Below are positions 43,576-51,915 of a stretch of 64,000 bases of DNA, in pieces. The DNA comes from Nocardia higoensis. Its GTDB lineage: Bacteria > Actinomycetota > Actinomycetes > Mycobacteriales > Mycobacteriaceae. Within the stretch, counting starts at the first letter, position 1; each line of letters starts with the position of its first letter. A program made the translations under genes and the position numbers. The notes below the pieces were generated by a model. That model did no database searches. It saw only the letters and a list, made by a program, of their open reading frames with translations, and was not told where the DNA came from. The stretch spans positions 248,001 through 312,000 of the forward strand of contig NZ_JADLQN010000001.1 of assembly GCF_015477835.1 (NCBI RefSeq). Reading direction: 5' to 3'.

Positions 43576-44994
43576 ATGGGTCAGCAGTACGCGGTCGCGG
43601 GTTTCGATCAGGCGCTCGAGGTATTCCGGACCGCGGTGGACAGGGTTCCGGCCTACGCGAAGTTCCTCGGTGAGCACGGTGTCGACCCCGCGGCGATCCG
43701 CACACCGGCAGAGTTCGCCGCACTGCCCCCGGTGACCAAGGACAACTATTTCCAGGCATATCGGCGCAACGATCTGTTGGCCGGGGGCGACATCGGCGTC
43801 GCGGGTATCTGGTCGTCGAGTTCGGGGTCCACCGGCCGTCCCGGCTACTGGGCGCGCGATGAGATCGCCCACGCGCAGGGCGTCGTGCTGCACGGGCGGA
43901 TCCTGCGCCAGTTCGGTGCGCACCGGCGGCGCACGCTGGTGGTCGTGGCCTTCGCGATGGGTAACTGGATCGGCGGCACCTACACCATGCGCTCCGTAGA
44001 GGGGTTGGCCGCGCGTGGATATCCGGTGTCGGTAGTCGCGCCCGGTCAGAACCTCGAGACCGTGCGCGCCGACATCGCCGAACTCGGTCCCTACTACGAG
44101 CAGGTCGTGCTGGCCGGATACCCGCCGTTCGTGCGCGACGTGCTCGACGGCGCGGGCCCGGAAGTGCTCGGCCAGGATCTCAAGTTGCTGCTGGCCGGGG
44201 AGAACATCACCGAGTCCTGGCGCGACCGAGTGCTCGAGCTGATGGGCAAGCCCGGCCGCGCCGAGGACACCTGCCTGGTCTACGGCACCGCCGACGCGGG
44301 CATGATGGGGCACGAGACGCCGACCACCATCGCCCTGCGCAGGCTGGCCGAGGTCGATCCTCGGCTGCGGCAGCGCCTTTTCGCCGACGCGGCGGTGACG
44401 CCCACGCTGGTCGAGTACGACCCGCGCTACCGCTACACCGAGACCGACCAGGCGGGGCGTTTGCTGTTCACCGTCGCCAACGCGATGCCGCTGGTCCGCT
44501 ATCGGATCAACGACGAGGGTGAGGTTCGCACCGCCGCCGGGCTGGCCGACGAGTTGCGCCGCGCCGGTCACGGACTGCGCCTGCGTACCTGTTCGCCGTC
44601 GTCGGCATTCCTCGTGCTGCGTGGCCGCCCCGATGTGGCGGCCACCTTCTACGCGGTGAAGATCCGCCCGGACGGCATCCGCGCCGCGCTCGCCGACCCG
44701 CGCGTCCAAGCCGATCTCACCGGCAAATTCGTGCTCGCCACCGTCGCCGACGCACGGTCACGTGACCAGTTGCACCTGCGGGTGGAACTGCGTCCCGGCG
44801 CCCGTCCGGCTCCCGGCTTCGCCCGGTCGGTCGCCGCTGTGGTGACCGAACAGCTCGAGGCGACGAGCGCGGAGTACCGGGAACTGCGCCGCGCCAGGGG
44901 CGCACTGGCCGAACCCATCGTCGAGACGATGTCCTTCGGCGGTGCCGAGTTCCGGTACGCGATCAAACACACCGGACTGCAGCGCGCGGGCTGA
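43576..44994 (+). CDS. Phenylacetate-CoA ligase-like (PaaK/F390-synthetase family)
   Basis: A 472-aa AMP-forming ligase of the PaaK / coenzyme F390 synthetase family. It has the family start FRTAVDRVPAYAKFL, a phosphate loop SSSSGSTGRPGYW, the adenylate region LLLAGENITESW and YGTADAGMMGHET, and hinge-type RYRINDEGEVRTA. The C-terminal AMP-binding domain is intact. It is divergent from the TPR gene and convergent with the double-TetR regulator. The acid it activates is unknown; no Paa ring oxygenase genes are nearby. Confidence 0.85.
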   Translation: MGQQYAVAGFDQALEVFRTAVDRVPAYAKFLGEHGVDPAAIRTPAEFAALPPVTKDNYFQAYRRNDLLAGGDIGVAGIWSSSSGSTGRPGYWARDEIAHAQGVVLHGRILRQFGAHRRRTLVVVAFAMGNWIGGTYTMRSVEGLAARGYPVSVVAPGQNLETVRADIAELGPYYEQVVLAGYPPFVRDVLDGAGPEVLGQDLKLLLAGENITESWRDRVLELMGKPGRAEDTCLVYGTADAGMMGHETPTTIALRRLAEVDPRLRQRLFADAAVTPTLVEYDPRYRYTETDQAGRLLFTVANAMPLVRYRINDEGEVRTAAGLADELRRAGHGLRLRTCSPSSAFLVLRGRPDVAATFYAVKIRPDGIRAALADPRVQADLTGKFVLATVADARSRDQLHLRVELRPGARPAPGFARSVAAVVTEQLEATSAEYRELRRARGALAEPIVETMSFGGAEFRYAIKHTGLQRAG

Positions 44995-45059
44995 GTCGAG
45001 CTGAACAGCCGACCCCCCAACGGAACTCGCGGCCACGGCGTTCCGGCGGAGGGCGGCTG

Positions 45060-46277
45060 TCAACGCCTGATCAGTCCGCGCAGGACCAGGTCGCCGACGA
45101 TGCGCGCGTTCTCCTCGGCCGTGTTCTCGCGCCGGGTGAAGCACCGCAGAAACAGCGCGTTGGTGAGTTCGGCACCCACCTCGACCGGATCGGCGGTGCC
45201 GGTGAACACACCGTTGCGTCTGCCCGCCTCGATGATCGGGGCGATCATGGCGGGCAGGTTCAGCTCTTCCTTGAGCGGTTTGACCCGATCCGGCTCGCCG
45301 TAGGTGTCGTGCGCCAGCGCCAGCATGAGGGCATCGGTGAACGGCATGTCCTCGGTGCACACCTCGGCCAGGTGCAGCAGATAGTGCTCGATGATGACGG
45401 TCTCGTCCAGTTCCAGCACCAGATCGTCGTCGATGGCCTGCTGGATGACCTCGAACCGCGGCCGCAGCGCACCGATGATCAGATGCGCCTTGGTGGGGAA
45501 CAGTTTGCGCAGCTGTTCGATCGGGACGCCGGAGCCGGCGGCGATGTTCTCCAGTCTGGCCATGAAGTAGCCGCGCTTGGCGAACTCCTCGCGTGCAACG
45601 GCCAGGACAGCCGCACGGGGATCGCGGGGAAGCTCGGTGACCCGGGGCGTCGATTCGCGCACCAGCGGCAGATCGTCGAGATGTTCGTGCCTGCCGTCGG
45701 TGTCGAGAGCACCGCCGAGAACGGCGAGCAGCGAGTCGGCGAGCACATGGGGCGTGACGGAGCCGGGATCACTGCGGTGGCGTAACTGGAAACCCTCGAA
45801 CAGCGCGGTGATGACCACGGCCAGCATCCTGGGGGTGAACGGTCTGCGCAGGGTCAGGCCGTTCTCGGCCAGCACCTCGTCGTAGAGCGCCAGGATGCGA
45901 GCATCGCGGCGCGCGTAGTCGGCGCGCACCGAACGCGCCGCGCGCGGGGTGCTGTCGGCGAAAGTGTGCGCCAGCACCCGGCGTGACACCGTGCGCGGCT
46001 CGGTCAGGACGGGGAAGAACGCGACGATCAGATCACGCAATTGCGTTGCGGTCGGGCCGCCCTGGGCGCCCGCGGCGCGCGCCCGCGCGCGTAGCCGGGG
46101 AGCCTCGGCGCTGTCCGGTGCGTCGGCGAGCCGCTCGATGAGCGCCTGGACATAGGTGTTCTTGTCGGAGAACCGGCGGTAGAACGTCGCATTGGAGACG
46201 CCTGCCGTGTTGAACACTTCCTCGGCTGTCAACCCCCGGTCCAGCAACTGCTCGGGACGTGCGATCAGTGCCGACAC
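45060..46277 (-). CDS. Tandem TetR-family regulator, 5' end uncertain
   Basis: A 405-aa chain with two TetR units. Unit 1 starts in helix 1 (SALIARPEQLLDRGLTAEEV, FNTAGVSNATFYRRFSDKN) with a ligand domain to about residue 195. Unit 2 (AREEFAKRGYFMARLENIAA, GSGVPIEQLRKLFPTKAHLI) extends to the end. The GTG at 46277 is the only start in frame, but codons just upstream still read ISAADPTFSRLIEAG, a natural TetR helix 1, back to an ATC (46322) preceded by GAGAGGGG; a stop lies before that. Either initiation is at a non-standard codon or the 5' end has decayed. Convergent with the PaaK-like gene. Confidence 0.75.
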   Translation of the reverse strand: MSALIARPEQLLDRGLTAEEVFNTAGVSNATFYRRFSDKNTYVQALIERLADAPDSAEAPRLRARARAAGAQGGPTATQLRDLIVAFFPVLTEPRTVSRRVLAHTFADSTPRAARSVRADYARRDARILALYDEVLAENGLTLRRPFTPRMLAVVITALFEGFQLRHRSDPGSVTPHVLADSLLAVLGGALDTDGRHEHLDDLPLVRESTPRVTELPRDPRAAVLAVAREEFAKRGYFMARLENIAAGSGVPIEQLRKLFPTKAHLIIGALRPRFEVIQQAIDDDLVLELDETVIIEHYLLHLAEVCTEDMPFTDALMLALAHDTYGEPDRVKPLKEELNLPAMIAPIIEAGRRNGVFTGTADPVEVGAELTNALFLRCFTRRENTAEENARIVGDLVLRGLIRR

Positions 46278-46390
46278 CCCGGCTTCGATGAGCCTGGAGA
46301 AGGTCGGATCCGCTGCGCTGATAGGTCTGTACCCCTCTCACCTTCGGACGCGCGAGCGTGCATGCGCCCCCTGTACATACGAGGGTGAGA

Positions 46391-46402
46391 GTAATTCATT
46401 AC
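46391..46402. promoter_or_regulatory. Candidate TetR operator GTAATTCATTAC
   Basis: Arms GTAAT/ATTAC with a 2-bp centre, about 70 bp upstream of the tandem-TetR coding sequence. A second small dyad, CTCTC-N4-GAGAG, follows at 46421-46434. Position and shape suit autoregulation. Confidence 0.45.
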
Positions 46403-46491
46403 ACGGCAGGAGAGCCGAGTCTCTCGAGTGAGAGCACATGCCCGCACGAACTGGAGTGATCGCCGGGCTATCTCGGAATTCAATGGTGACG

Positions 46492-46508
46492 GATGACAAA
46501 TCGTCATC
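46492..46508. promoter_or_regulatory. Inverted repeat upstream of small LuxR-type gene
   Basis: GATGAC/GTCATC arms with a 5-bp spacer, 35 bp before the ATG of the small HTH gene. A plausible operator for this or the divergent TetR gene. Confidence 0.4.
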
Positions 46509-46543
46509 GGTGGCTCGGCCGCAAACCCGGAGGGTGTCGTTAC

Positions 46544-46810
46544 ATGACCTTTCAGCAGTCTTTCCGTTCCGCGGATGCGTACCCCGCGGCCGGATTGACC
46601 AAACGTGAGATCGAGGTTCTGCTCGCCTGGCTGCGCTCCGACACCAAGGCGCAGGTCGCCGCCGAACTGTTCATCACCCCCGCCACCATCAACACCCACC
46701 TGGTGCGCATCCGCGAGAAGTACGAGCTGGTGGGCCGCCCGGCCAACACCAAGGCGGCGCTGGTCGCGCGTGCGCTGCAGGACGGCATGATCGCCCTCGA
46801 CGAGCTCTAG
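46544..46810 (+). CDS. Stand-alone LuxR-type HTH protein (module copy 1)
   Basis: An 88-aa protein that is little more than a NarL/LuxR DNA-binding domain. GLTKREIEVLLAWLRSDTKA is followed by VAAELFITPATINTHLVRIR and EKYELVGRPANTKAALVARA. There is no receiver or ligand domain. GGAGGG lies 9 bases before the ATG. It is about 60% identical (43 of 72 aligned residues counted by eye) to the protein at 59505-59807. In both places it adjoins a gene of the same unknown partner family; here the partner is convergent with an 11-bp gap. It probably binds DNA as a dimer or with that partner. Confidence 0.88.
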   Translation: MTFQQSFRSADAYPAAGLTKREIEVLLAWLRSDTKAQVAAELFITPATINTHLVRIREKYELVGRPANTKAALVARALQDGMIALDEL

Positions 46811-46821
46811 CGCACCGGCGG

Positions 46822-47247
46822 TCAGGCGGTAGCGATGTGCCGGACGAGCTCGGCCCGCACGCCCCGGACGGTGAGCGCGGCCATCGTCGCGGTCATCAGG
46901 TAGCGGGCGAAGGATGCCGGCCGCATGGTGTCGAGGGTGCCTGTCGTATCGCAACCGGTGTCGAAGCGGGCCGTCGCCGCACCCCCGGCCAGGACGAAGC
47001 GCACATCGACCCGCACGATCCCGTCGGCTTCGACGATCACCTCGGCGATCGGTCTGTTCTCCCGCGGCCGCCGCTGCGCGCGGCCCTGCGCACCGACGTC
47101 GGGGAAGTCTCGGATCGCGACATCGCGTGCGGCCCAGCCGCGTTCCGAGGGCCGCGCGGGACGCTCCGCGACATCGTGCACCGCATTGATCAGCTCGCTC
47201 AGCGCGCGATCGGCGACGGTGATCTCGTAGACCCCGGTTTCGTTCAC
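46822..47247 (-). CDS. Unknown partner of LuxR-HTH protein (module copy 1)
   Basis: A 141-aa cytosolic protein of no family I recognise. It has an N-terminal amphipathic segment YEITVADRALSELINAVHDV and a later strand pair VDVRFVLAGGAATARF. Both align with the protein at 60196-60588 (FAVVVPARELGALIMAVHEI; VDIVFERAGIGCVRARF). The start is GTG at 47247; only a weak RBS is visible. Convergent with the small HTH gene. Recurrence of the pair in two arrangements implies a functional link, perhaps the sensor or anti-activator for the HTH protein. Confidence 0.7.
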   Translation of the reverse strand: MNETGVYEITVADRALSELINAVHDVAERPARPSERGWAARDVAIRDFPDVGAQGRAQRRPRENRPIAEVIVEADGIVRVDVRFVLAGGAATARFDTGCDTTGTLDTMRPASFARYLMTATMAALTVRGVRAELVRHIATA

Positions 47248-47456
47248 CCCGCCAGTATCGAACGCGAGGCCGGGGCAGGACAGTCCTCGATTCCATCGAC
47301 ATTCCGGTCGCAGTCCACGGTCGGATGACGGTGCCGTGTCATCTGTTCGGCGGATTCCCCGGGCACGTCCGCGCGGGCACAATGCCGTAGGGCATGGTCG
47401 GTGCCGGACAATCATCAGCGGCCCCGCACGCCGGGGACGTCGTGAGGGGAGGAATG

Positions 47457-48854
47457 ATGCCGCCGTATCCGAAGGCGAGTTGGGTGAGCGAGTCGTGGTG
47501 GGCTCAGGCCTCCGCCGACCGCACCCTCACCCGCCGGAGGCTGGCGGTGCTCTGGTCGAGGGCAGCGGCCGCCCCCAAACCCCGGCACAAGGAGTTCGTC
47601 GACGAGCTCAAGGGCTGGTCGGGTCAGCTCGGTGACGGCCGGGAGTGGGTGCGCGCGAAATACGGCTCGCTGGCGGCATTCCTGGCCCGCACCGACAGTG
47701 CCCAGGACGAGCCCACGGGCTGGCTCGGGGTGTCGCGGATGTATGCCGACTACGGCGATCCGCTGGCGCGTTTCACCGCCCAGTTCGCGGCGGCGGCGCA
47801 CGAATACCGACCGCGCGGACTGCCGCACAAGCTCGGCGACTCCGTCAAATGTTATGAGTTGCAGGTCCCCCCGACGGTGCGGGCGGCGATGGTGCGCCAG
47901 CACGGCGGCGACGGCGCGGGCGGTGTGCTCGATTCCGCCGCGGCCGCCGACGACTTCGTCGCCGACCCCGACCGCCATCACGACGACTACCGCGTGCTCG
48001 CCATGCGCCGCTATGCCTCGGTGCTGCTCGAGAAGCTGGCCGACTTCGCCGACGACCCCCGCGCGCAGGCGGCGTTCGCCGAGCAGATCGCCGCGCTGGC
48101 GGTCTTCGGCGACCCCGAGCGACCGCCACGCGCACCGCTGCCGGAGGAGCACGCGCGCGCCGAACAGATGCTCGGGGCGCAGATCCGCGCCGACCGGCGG
48201 CTCCGCGAGGACCCCGACCTACCCGAGGCCTACCGGCGTGCCCGCGCGACATTGCTGCGCTGGCAGGTCGAAGGCCGTGAGCTGGTCGACGCCAGGATCA
48301 TCTACCGAAAGTTGACATCGGCCCGGCTCGACGCCGGGCGGGCGCAGCGACGCGTAGCACGGTCGGAAGTGCTCGTCGACGCCGAAATGCTCTCGGCGCA
48401 CGCCGATCTCGCGGTGGAAGCCACGGAGTACCGAGAGATACGCGACGCGCAGATCCTCTCGCGCGCCCGCGCCTGCCTGTCCGGGTATCGCGCGCCGAAG
48501 CCGGACGGGACGGGCGACTGCTGGGAGAAGTCCCTCGCACTCGGCCTCCTCGCTGCTCCCGGTGAGCTGCTGCCCGCCTCCGCTGATCCGGCTGAACTGG
48601 TGCGCACCGCCTGGGAGCAGCGCTGCGCCGAAACCCGTGCCGGGCGACCGGAAGGGGCGGTGTCGGCGTCGGCCGAAACGGCGGCGTGCCTGGTGGACGC
48701 TCTGTTGTTCCTGGCCGTCGGGCAGGTGACACAAGTGCGCGACCGGCCCGAGCTGTACCGGGGAGCCGAGGCGGCCCGCCGCATGGCGGTGCGGCACGCG
48801 GCGGCGGAGGCCACGCTGGAAAGTCACGGATTCACCGAACGGGTGCCGCGGTGA
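47457..48854 (+). CDS. CHAT operon protein A, unknown function
   Basis: A 465-aa soluble, helix-rich, Ala/Arg-rich protein, unrecognised. It begins MPPYPKASWVSESWWAQASA and contains a regular heptad-like region (ARIIYRKLTSARLDAGRAQR, RVARSEVLVDAEMLSAHADL) suggesting coiled coil. No catalytic motif, membrane segment or signal peptide is seen. GGGGAGG lies four bases before the ATG at 47457; an ATG one codon earlier is too close to it. The stop overlaps the next gene's GTG (GTGA). First gene of a three-gene operon with a CHAT protease, so a substrate, sensor or effector of it is a reasonable inference. Confidence 0.8.
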   Translation: MPPYPKASWVSESWWAQASADRTLTRRRLAVLWSRAAAAPKPRHKEFVDELKGWSGQLGDGREWVRAKYGSLAAFLARTDSAQDEPTGWLGVSRMYADYGDPLARFTAQFAAAAHEYRPRGLPHKLGDSVKCYELQVPPTVRAAMVRQHGGDGAGGVLDSAAAADDFVADPDRHHDDYRVLAMRRYASVLLEKLADFADDPRAQAAFAEQIAALAVFGDPERPPRAPLPEEHARAEQMLGAQIRADRRLREDPDLPEAYRRARATLLRWQVEGRELVDARIIYRKLTSARLDAGRAQRRVARSEVLVDAEMLSAHADLAVEATEYREIRDAQILSRARACLSGYRAPKPDGTGDCWEKSLALGLLAAPGELLPASADPAELVRTAWEQRCAETRAGRPEGAVSASAETAACLVDALLFLAVGQVTQVRDRPELYRGAEAARRMAVRHAAAEATLESHGFTERVPR

Positions 48855-50458
48855 GCGCCCCGGTCTCCGGCACGGCGGTCATGACGATCGACGATCGGGG
48901 TCTGGTGAGCTGGTGGTCCGGGCGCTCGCCCGCGGTGCCCGCCGTCGAGCTGCGACTGGGGCCGGGGATCACCGGACGGATCGATCCGGTGGCCCCGCAC
49001 CGCCTGCTGTCCTGGGCTGTGGAAGCCGACGCGGCACCGGGTCCGCTCGGCGCCGCGATGGCCGATCCCGAGCTGGCAGATCTGGTGGATCTGCTGCGTG
49101 AGGGAGGTGAGGCCGCCTTCACCCTGGACTGTCCCGACCTGACCGGCCCCTGGCGCGAGCGTGCCCGGATCGCGGCTGTCGCCCGCTGGACGATGCGCCC
49201 GATCGACCACGGCGCGTTGCTGATCGACGAAGCTGTCGCCGAGCACGCCGCAGGCGGGATGACCGCGGCAGGCAGATTGTTCCGGCACGCCGAATACGCG
49301 TTCGCGCAGTTCGGGGACCGTTGCCGCGAGGGCGAACTGTCCGCCTCCGCCGTCGAACTGCTCCGCCTGGCCACACCGGCGGCCGTCGCGCACGGTCTGG
49401 AGCAGGCCGCCGCCGAACTGCGCGACGCACTCGACGCCGCCGAAATCGTCGACACCGTGGCGCTGCTCGACGCGGTGCGGCGCTGGTCGACCGACTCCGA
49501 TGCCCCCAGCGCCGTGTCGGTCGCCGCCATCCTCGGCGGCGACCTCCCGCCTGCCGATGTCGACGACGTCCCGCTCGACCCGACCGTGCTGCCACCGCGC
49601 ATCATCTCCTGGCACGGCGCCCGTTTCCCCGAACTGCGCGTCGAGCATCACCGTGACACCGACACCTTCCTGCTCAGCGCCCACCTCGCCCCCGGCGTCG
49701 ACCCGCTGTGCCGCGAGGTCGCCGACCTGCTCGCCTACGCCGCCGACCGCGAGACCGGCGCCCTGCTCGCGGCGACCGCGACGACCACGAACGACGGGCG
49801 TGTCGTCGCCGAACTCCCGGCCACCGGAAGGTCGCTGCACACAGTTCATTTCGGGTTGTTCGCCGCGGACATCCCCCCGGCCGTGGTACGTGGCGACCCG
49901 ATCGGCCGCGTCCTCGTCGACGCCGACCGCGCCCTGATCGACGCCTGGAACCAGCACCGAACCGCCATGGTCACCCTCGCCTCCGTGCCCGCGGGCGCCT
50001 GCGAGGCGGAGCTGGAGGAAGCTCGGCTCCGCGGCGAGGAACATCTCGTGCTCGCCGAATCCGCAGCGCTCGACGCGCAGCGCGTCGTGACCGGTCTGCT
50101 CACCGAATTCGACGCACCGGGTGCGAGTCGGTTCGGCGGGATCGCCGTCGACGGCGGTCCTGTCACCGAGTGGTTCCCGGAGCCGAACGGAGTCCCGGGT
50201 ACGAACGGCGAGACGGTTCGGCCGGGCGATTCGGACGACGGTAGCTCGGACGGCGGCTCGAACCTCCATGTTTCCGGCGCGAGCGGAACGACGCCCGCCC
50301 GTAGCGTCTCGCGGGACCATCCTCCGCGGCCGACGGACATGCTGATCGCCCGTCTCACCGCGATCGCGGGCTATCTCGACATACTGCGCCGACCCGAGGC
50401 CGTCGCCGACCCGCTCACGCTCACCGAACTGATCCCGCCGGAGGAACGGGATCGGTGA
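48851..50458 (+). CDS. CHAT operon protein B, unknown function
   Basis: A 535-aa protein of no recognised family. Residues about 10-130 look mixed alpha/beta (VSWWSGRSPAVPAVELRLGP); 130-220 are helical; about 260-360 is a beta-rich domain (PELRVEHHRDTDTFLLSAHL and VVAELPATGRSLHTVHFGLF). A low-complexity Asp/Ser/Gly linker follows at about 455-475 and a short C-terminal helix (LIARLTAIAGYLDILRRPEA). An exposed linker before a small C-terminal piece is what a protease target often looks like. GTG start overlaps gene A's stop and its own stop overlaps the CHAT gene's GTG, both as GTGA. Confidence 0.8.
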   Translation: MSAPVSGTAVMTIDDRGLVSWWSGRSPAVPAVELRLGPGITGRIDPVAPHRLLSWAVEADAAPGPLGAAMADPELADLVDLLREGGEAAFTLDCPDLTGPWRERARIAAVARWTMRPIDHGALLIDEAVAEHAAGGMTAAGRLFRHAEYAFAQFGDRCREGELSASAVELLRLATPAAVAHGLEQAAAELRDALDAAEIVDTVALLDAVRRWSTDSDAPSAVSVAAILGGDLPPADVDDVPLDPTVLPPRIISWHGARFPELRVEHHRDTDTFLLSAHLAPGVDPLCREVADLLAYAADRETGALLAATATTTNDGRVVAELPATGRSLHTVHFGLFAADIPPAVVRGDPIGRVLVDADRALIDAWNQHRTAMVTLASVPAGACEAELEEARLRGEEHLVLAESAALDAQRVVTGLLTEFDAPGASRFGGIAVDGGPVTEWFPEPNGVPGTNGETVRPGDSDDGSSDGGSNLHVSGASGTTPARSVSRDHPPRPTDMLIARLTAIAGYLDILRRPEAVADPLTLTELIPPEERDR

Positions 50459-51798
50459 CCGGTCCTGTCGATGTGCTCGTCCGGGCCACCGACGCCGGCG
50501 ACACCTACCTCAGCTGGCGCTGGCTCGACGACCCGGCGCACCCGGAATTCGCCGTCCTGCCCGCCGCCCGGGTCGCCGAGGCGGGCGAGTTGCTGGCCAC
50601 CGGCCTGCCCACGGCGCTGCGCGGCGAGACCGCGGCCGCGGGCGTGCTCCGGGCGTTGACCTCCGGCCCGTTCGCCACCCGAGAGGGAGAACGGGCCCTG
50701 TCGGCCGCGCTGACCGACGCGGTGTTCCCGGAGCGACTGCGCAGGCAGATCATCGAACGCGCCCGCACTCCGGCCGGGGTGCGGGTCCGGTGCACACCGA
50801 GTCCCCGGCTGGCCCGCATGCCGTGGGAGCTGCTGTTCGTGACCGCCGAGCAGCGGCTGCTCGAGGTCGTCGAATTCGTGCACGAGCCCCCGGCAGCCGT
50901 GCACGCCGAACGTCCGCGGCTGCCCGAGAATTGGGAACAGGCCCGTGCGCATCCCGCACTGTTCGTCCTCGACCCGCCGACACCGGGTGGTGCGGTCGGC
51001 TACGGGCCGGTTCTGGATCGTTCCGATCAGCTGCTGTTCCTGCGCCGGTTGTCCCGGCACGCCGCCGGAGGCCGGGTGCCCCGCGCCGAACGGGCGAGCG
51101 CGATCAGCGCCATGACCCGCCGCGATCTCAGTGCCGCGCTCGCCGTGCCGCGCTCGCGCCTGTTCTACCTGGGGCACGTCTCGGCGCGTTCCGACGAACC
51201 GGGGTCGGCCGCCCTGCACCTGTCCGACACCGCGCGGACCTGGGGTGAGGCCGAGCCGCTGCGCCGCGTCGGTCCGGACGGCATGCCGCGCGCCGACCCG
51301 CGGGACCATCGCCCGCTGGCAGCGCTGGACCTGTTGCTGGGCACCGTCGATGCCGACGAGCGGGTGTGGCACTCCTACGGCAGCACCGGACCGCAACGCG
51401 GTCACGAACTGTGGCCGATGCCGCCGCGGGTGGCGATGATCGCCTGCGAAGGTCACGCCGACTTCCGCGCCGAGGAGACCTTCGGCCTGGTCGTGGCCAT
51501 GATCCACGCCGGAGCGGGACTGGTGACCACCACCCGGTGGACGTTGCCCGCCGATCGCGAATTCCGCAGGCTCCCCGGTATCGACGCGGACTCCCGGCCG
51601 GTCACCGACCTGGCGCTGCGCGTCGACGCCGCCCACGAGGCCGCCGACCCGGTGGCCGACTTGACCGCCTGGCAGCGTGAACGACTCCGCGCCTGGTGCG
51701 ACGGCACGGCCGAAGTATCGACAGGCACCCCCCTGGTCTGGGCGAGCCCGACGCACACGATCGCCCCACCCCGATCGGTGATCGTGGCCGCCCGGTGA
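50455..51798 (+). CDS. CHAT-domain cysteine protease-like protein
   Basis: A 447-aa caspase-like (CHAT) protein. CHAT landmarks: RMPWELLF (123-128), then catalytic His241 in LFYLGHVSARSD after a predicted strand, and catalytic Cys331 in RVAMIACEGHADF. FGLVVAMIHAGAGLVTTTRW follows, as in the clan CD ending. The dyad is intact, so proteolysis is expected. The N-terminal 115 residues are a separate small domain, without TPRs. CHAT proteases are known in type III-E CRISPR (Craspase) and other programmed-response systems; here there is no CRISPR. Third gene of a GTGA-coupled operon with two unknown proteins. Confidence 0.85.
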   Translation: MTGPVDVLVRATDAGDTYLSWRWLDDPAHPEFAVLPAARVAEAGELLATGLPTALRGETAAAGVLRALTSGPFATREGERALSAALTDAVFPERLRRQIIERARTPAGVRVRCTPSPRLARMPWELLFVTAEQRLLEVVEFVHEPPAAVHAERPRLPENWEQARAHPALFVLDPPTPGGAVGYGPVLDRSDQLLFLRRLSRHAAGGRVPRAERASAISAMTRRDLSAALAVPRSRLFYLGHVSARSDEPGSAALHLSDTARTWGEAEPLRRVGPDGMPRADPRDHRPLAALDLLLGTVDADERVWHSYGSTGPQRGHELWPMPPRVAMIACEGHADFRAEETFGLVVAMIHAGAGLVTTTRWTLPADREFRRLPGIDADSRPVTDLALRVDAAHEAADPVADLTAWQRERLRAWCDGTAEVSTGTPLVWASPTHTIAPPRSVIVAAR

Positions 51799-51915
51799 AT
51801 CACGCGCATGGGCATCTCGGGCGCGCGCTCGCGACCGGACTGCTCGGTCTCGATCAGCGCACAGCCGGGAGCTGAACGCACCCGAGACGAGCGCGGCATG
51901 CGTACCGTTTCCGGT

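Noticed and set aside
43407..43577. 57-residue N-terminal extension of the TPR protein
   Set aside because: The extension is Arg/Pro-rich, covers the divergent promoter, and the ATG at 43406 has a fitting GAAAGG upstream.
40791..51798. Classical defence island
   Set aside because: No nuclease, helicase, restriction, toxin-antitoxin or CRISPR gene accompanies the CHAT operon, so a defence role cannot be asserted.
51808..51915. Longer N-terminus for the PhoD-like phosphatase
   Set aside because: The upstream in-frame codons read as Arg/Ser-rich non-conserved sequence and cover the likely promoter.
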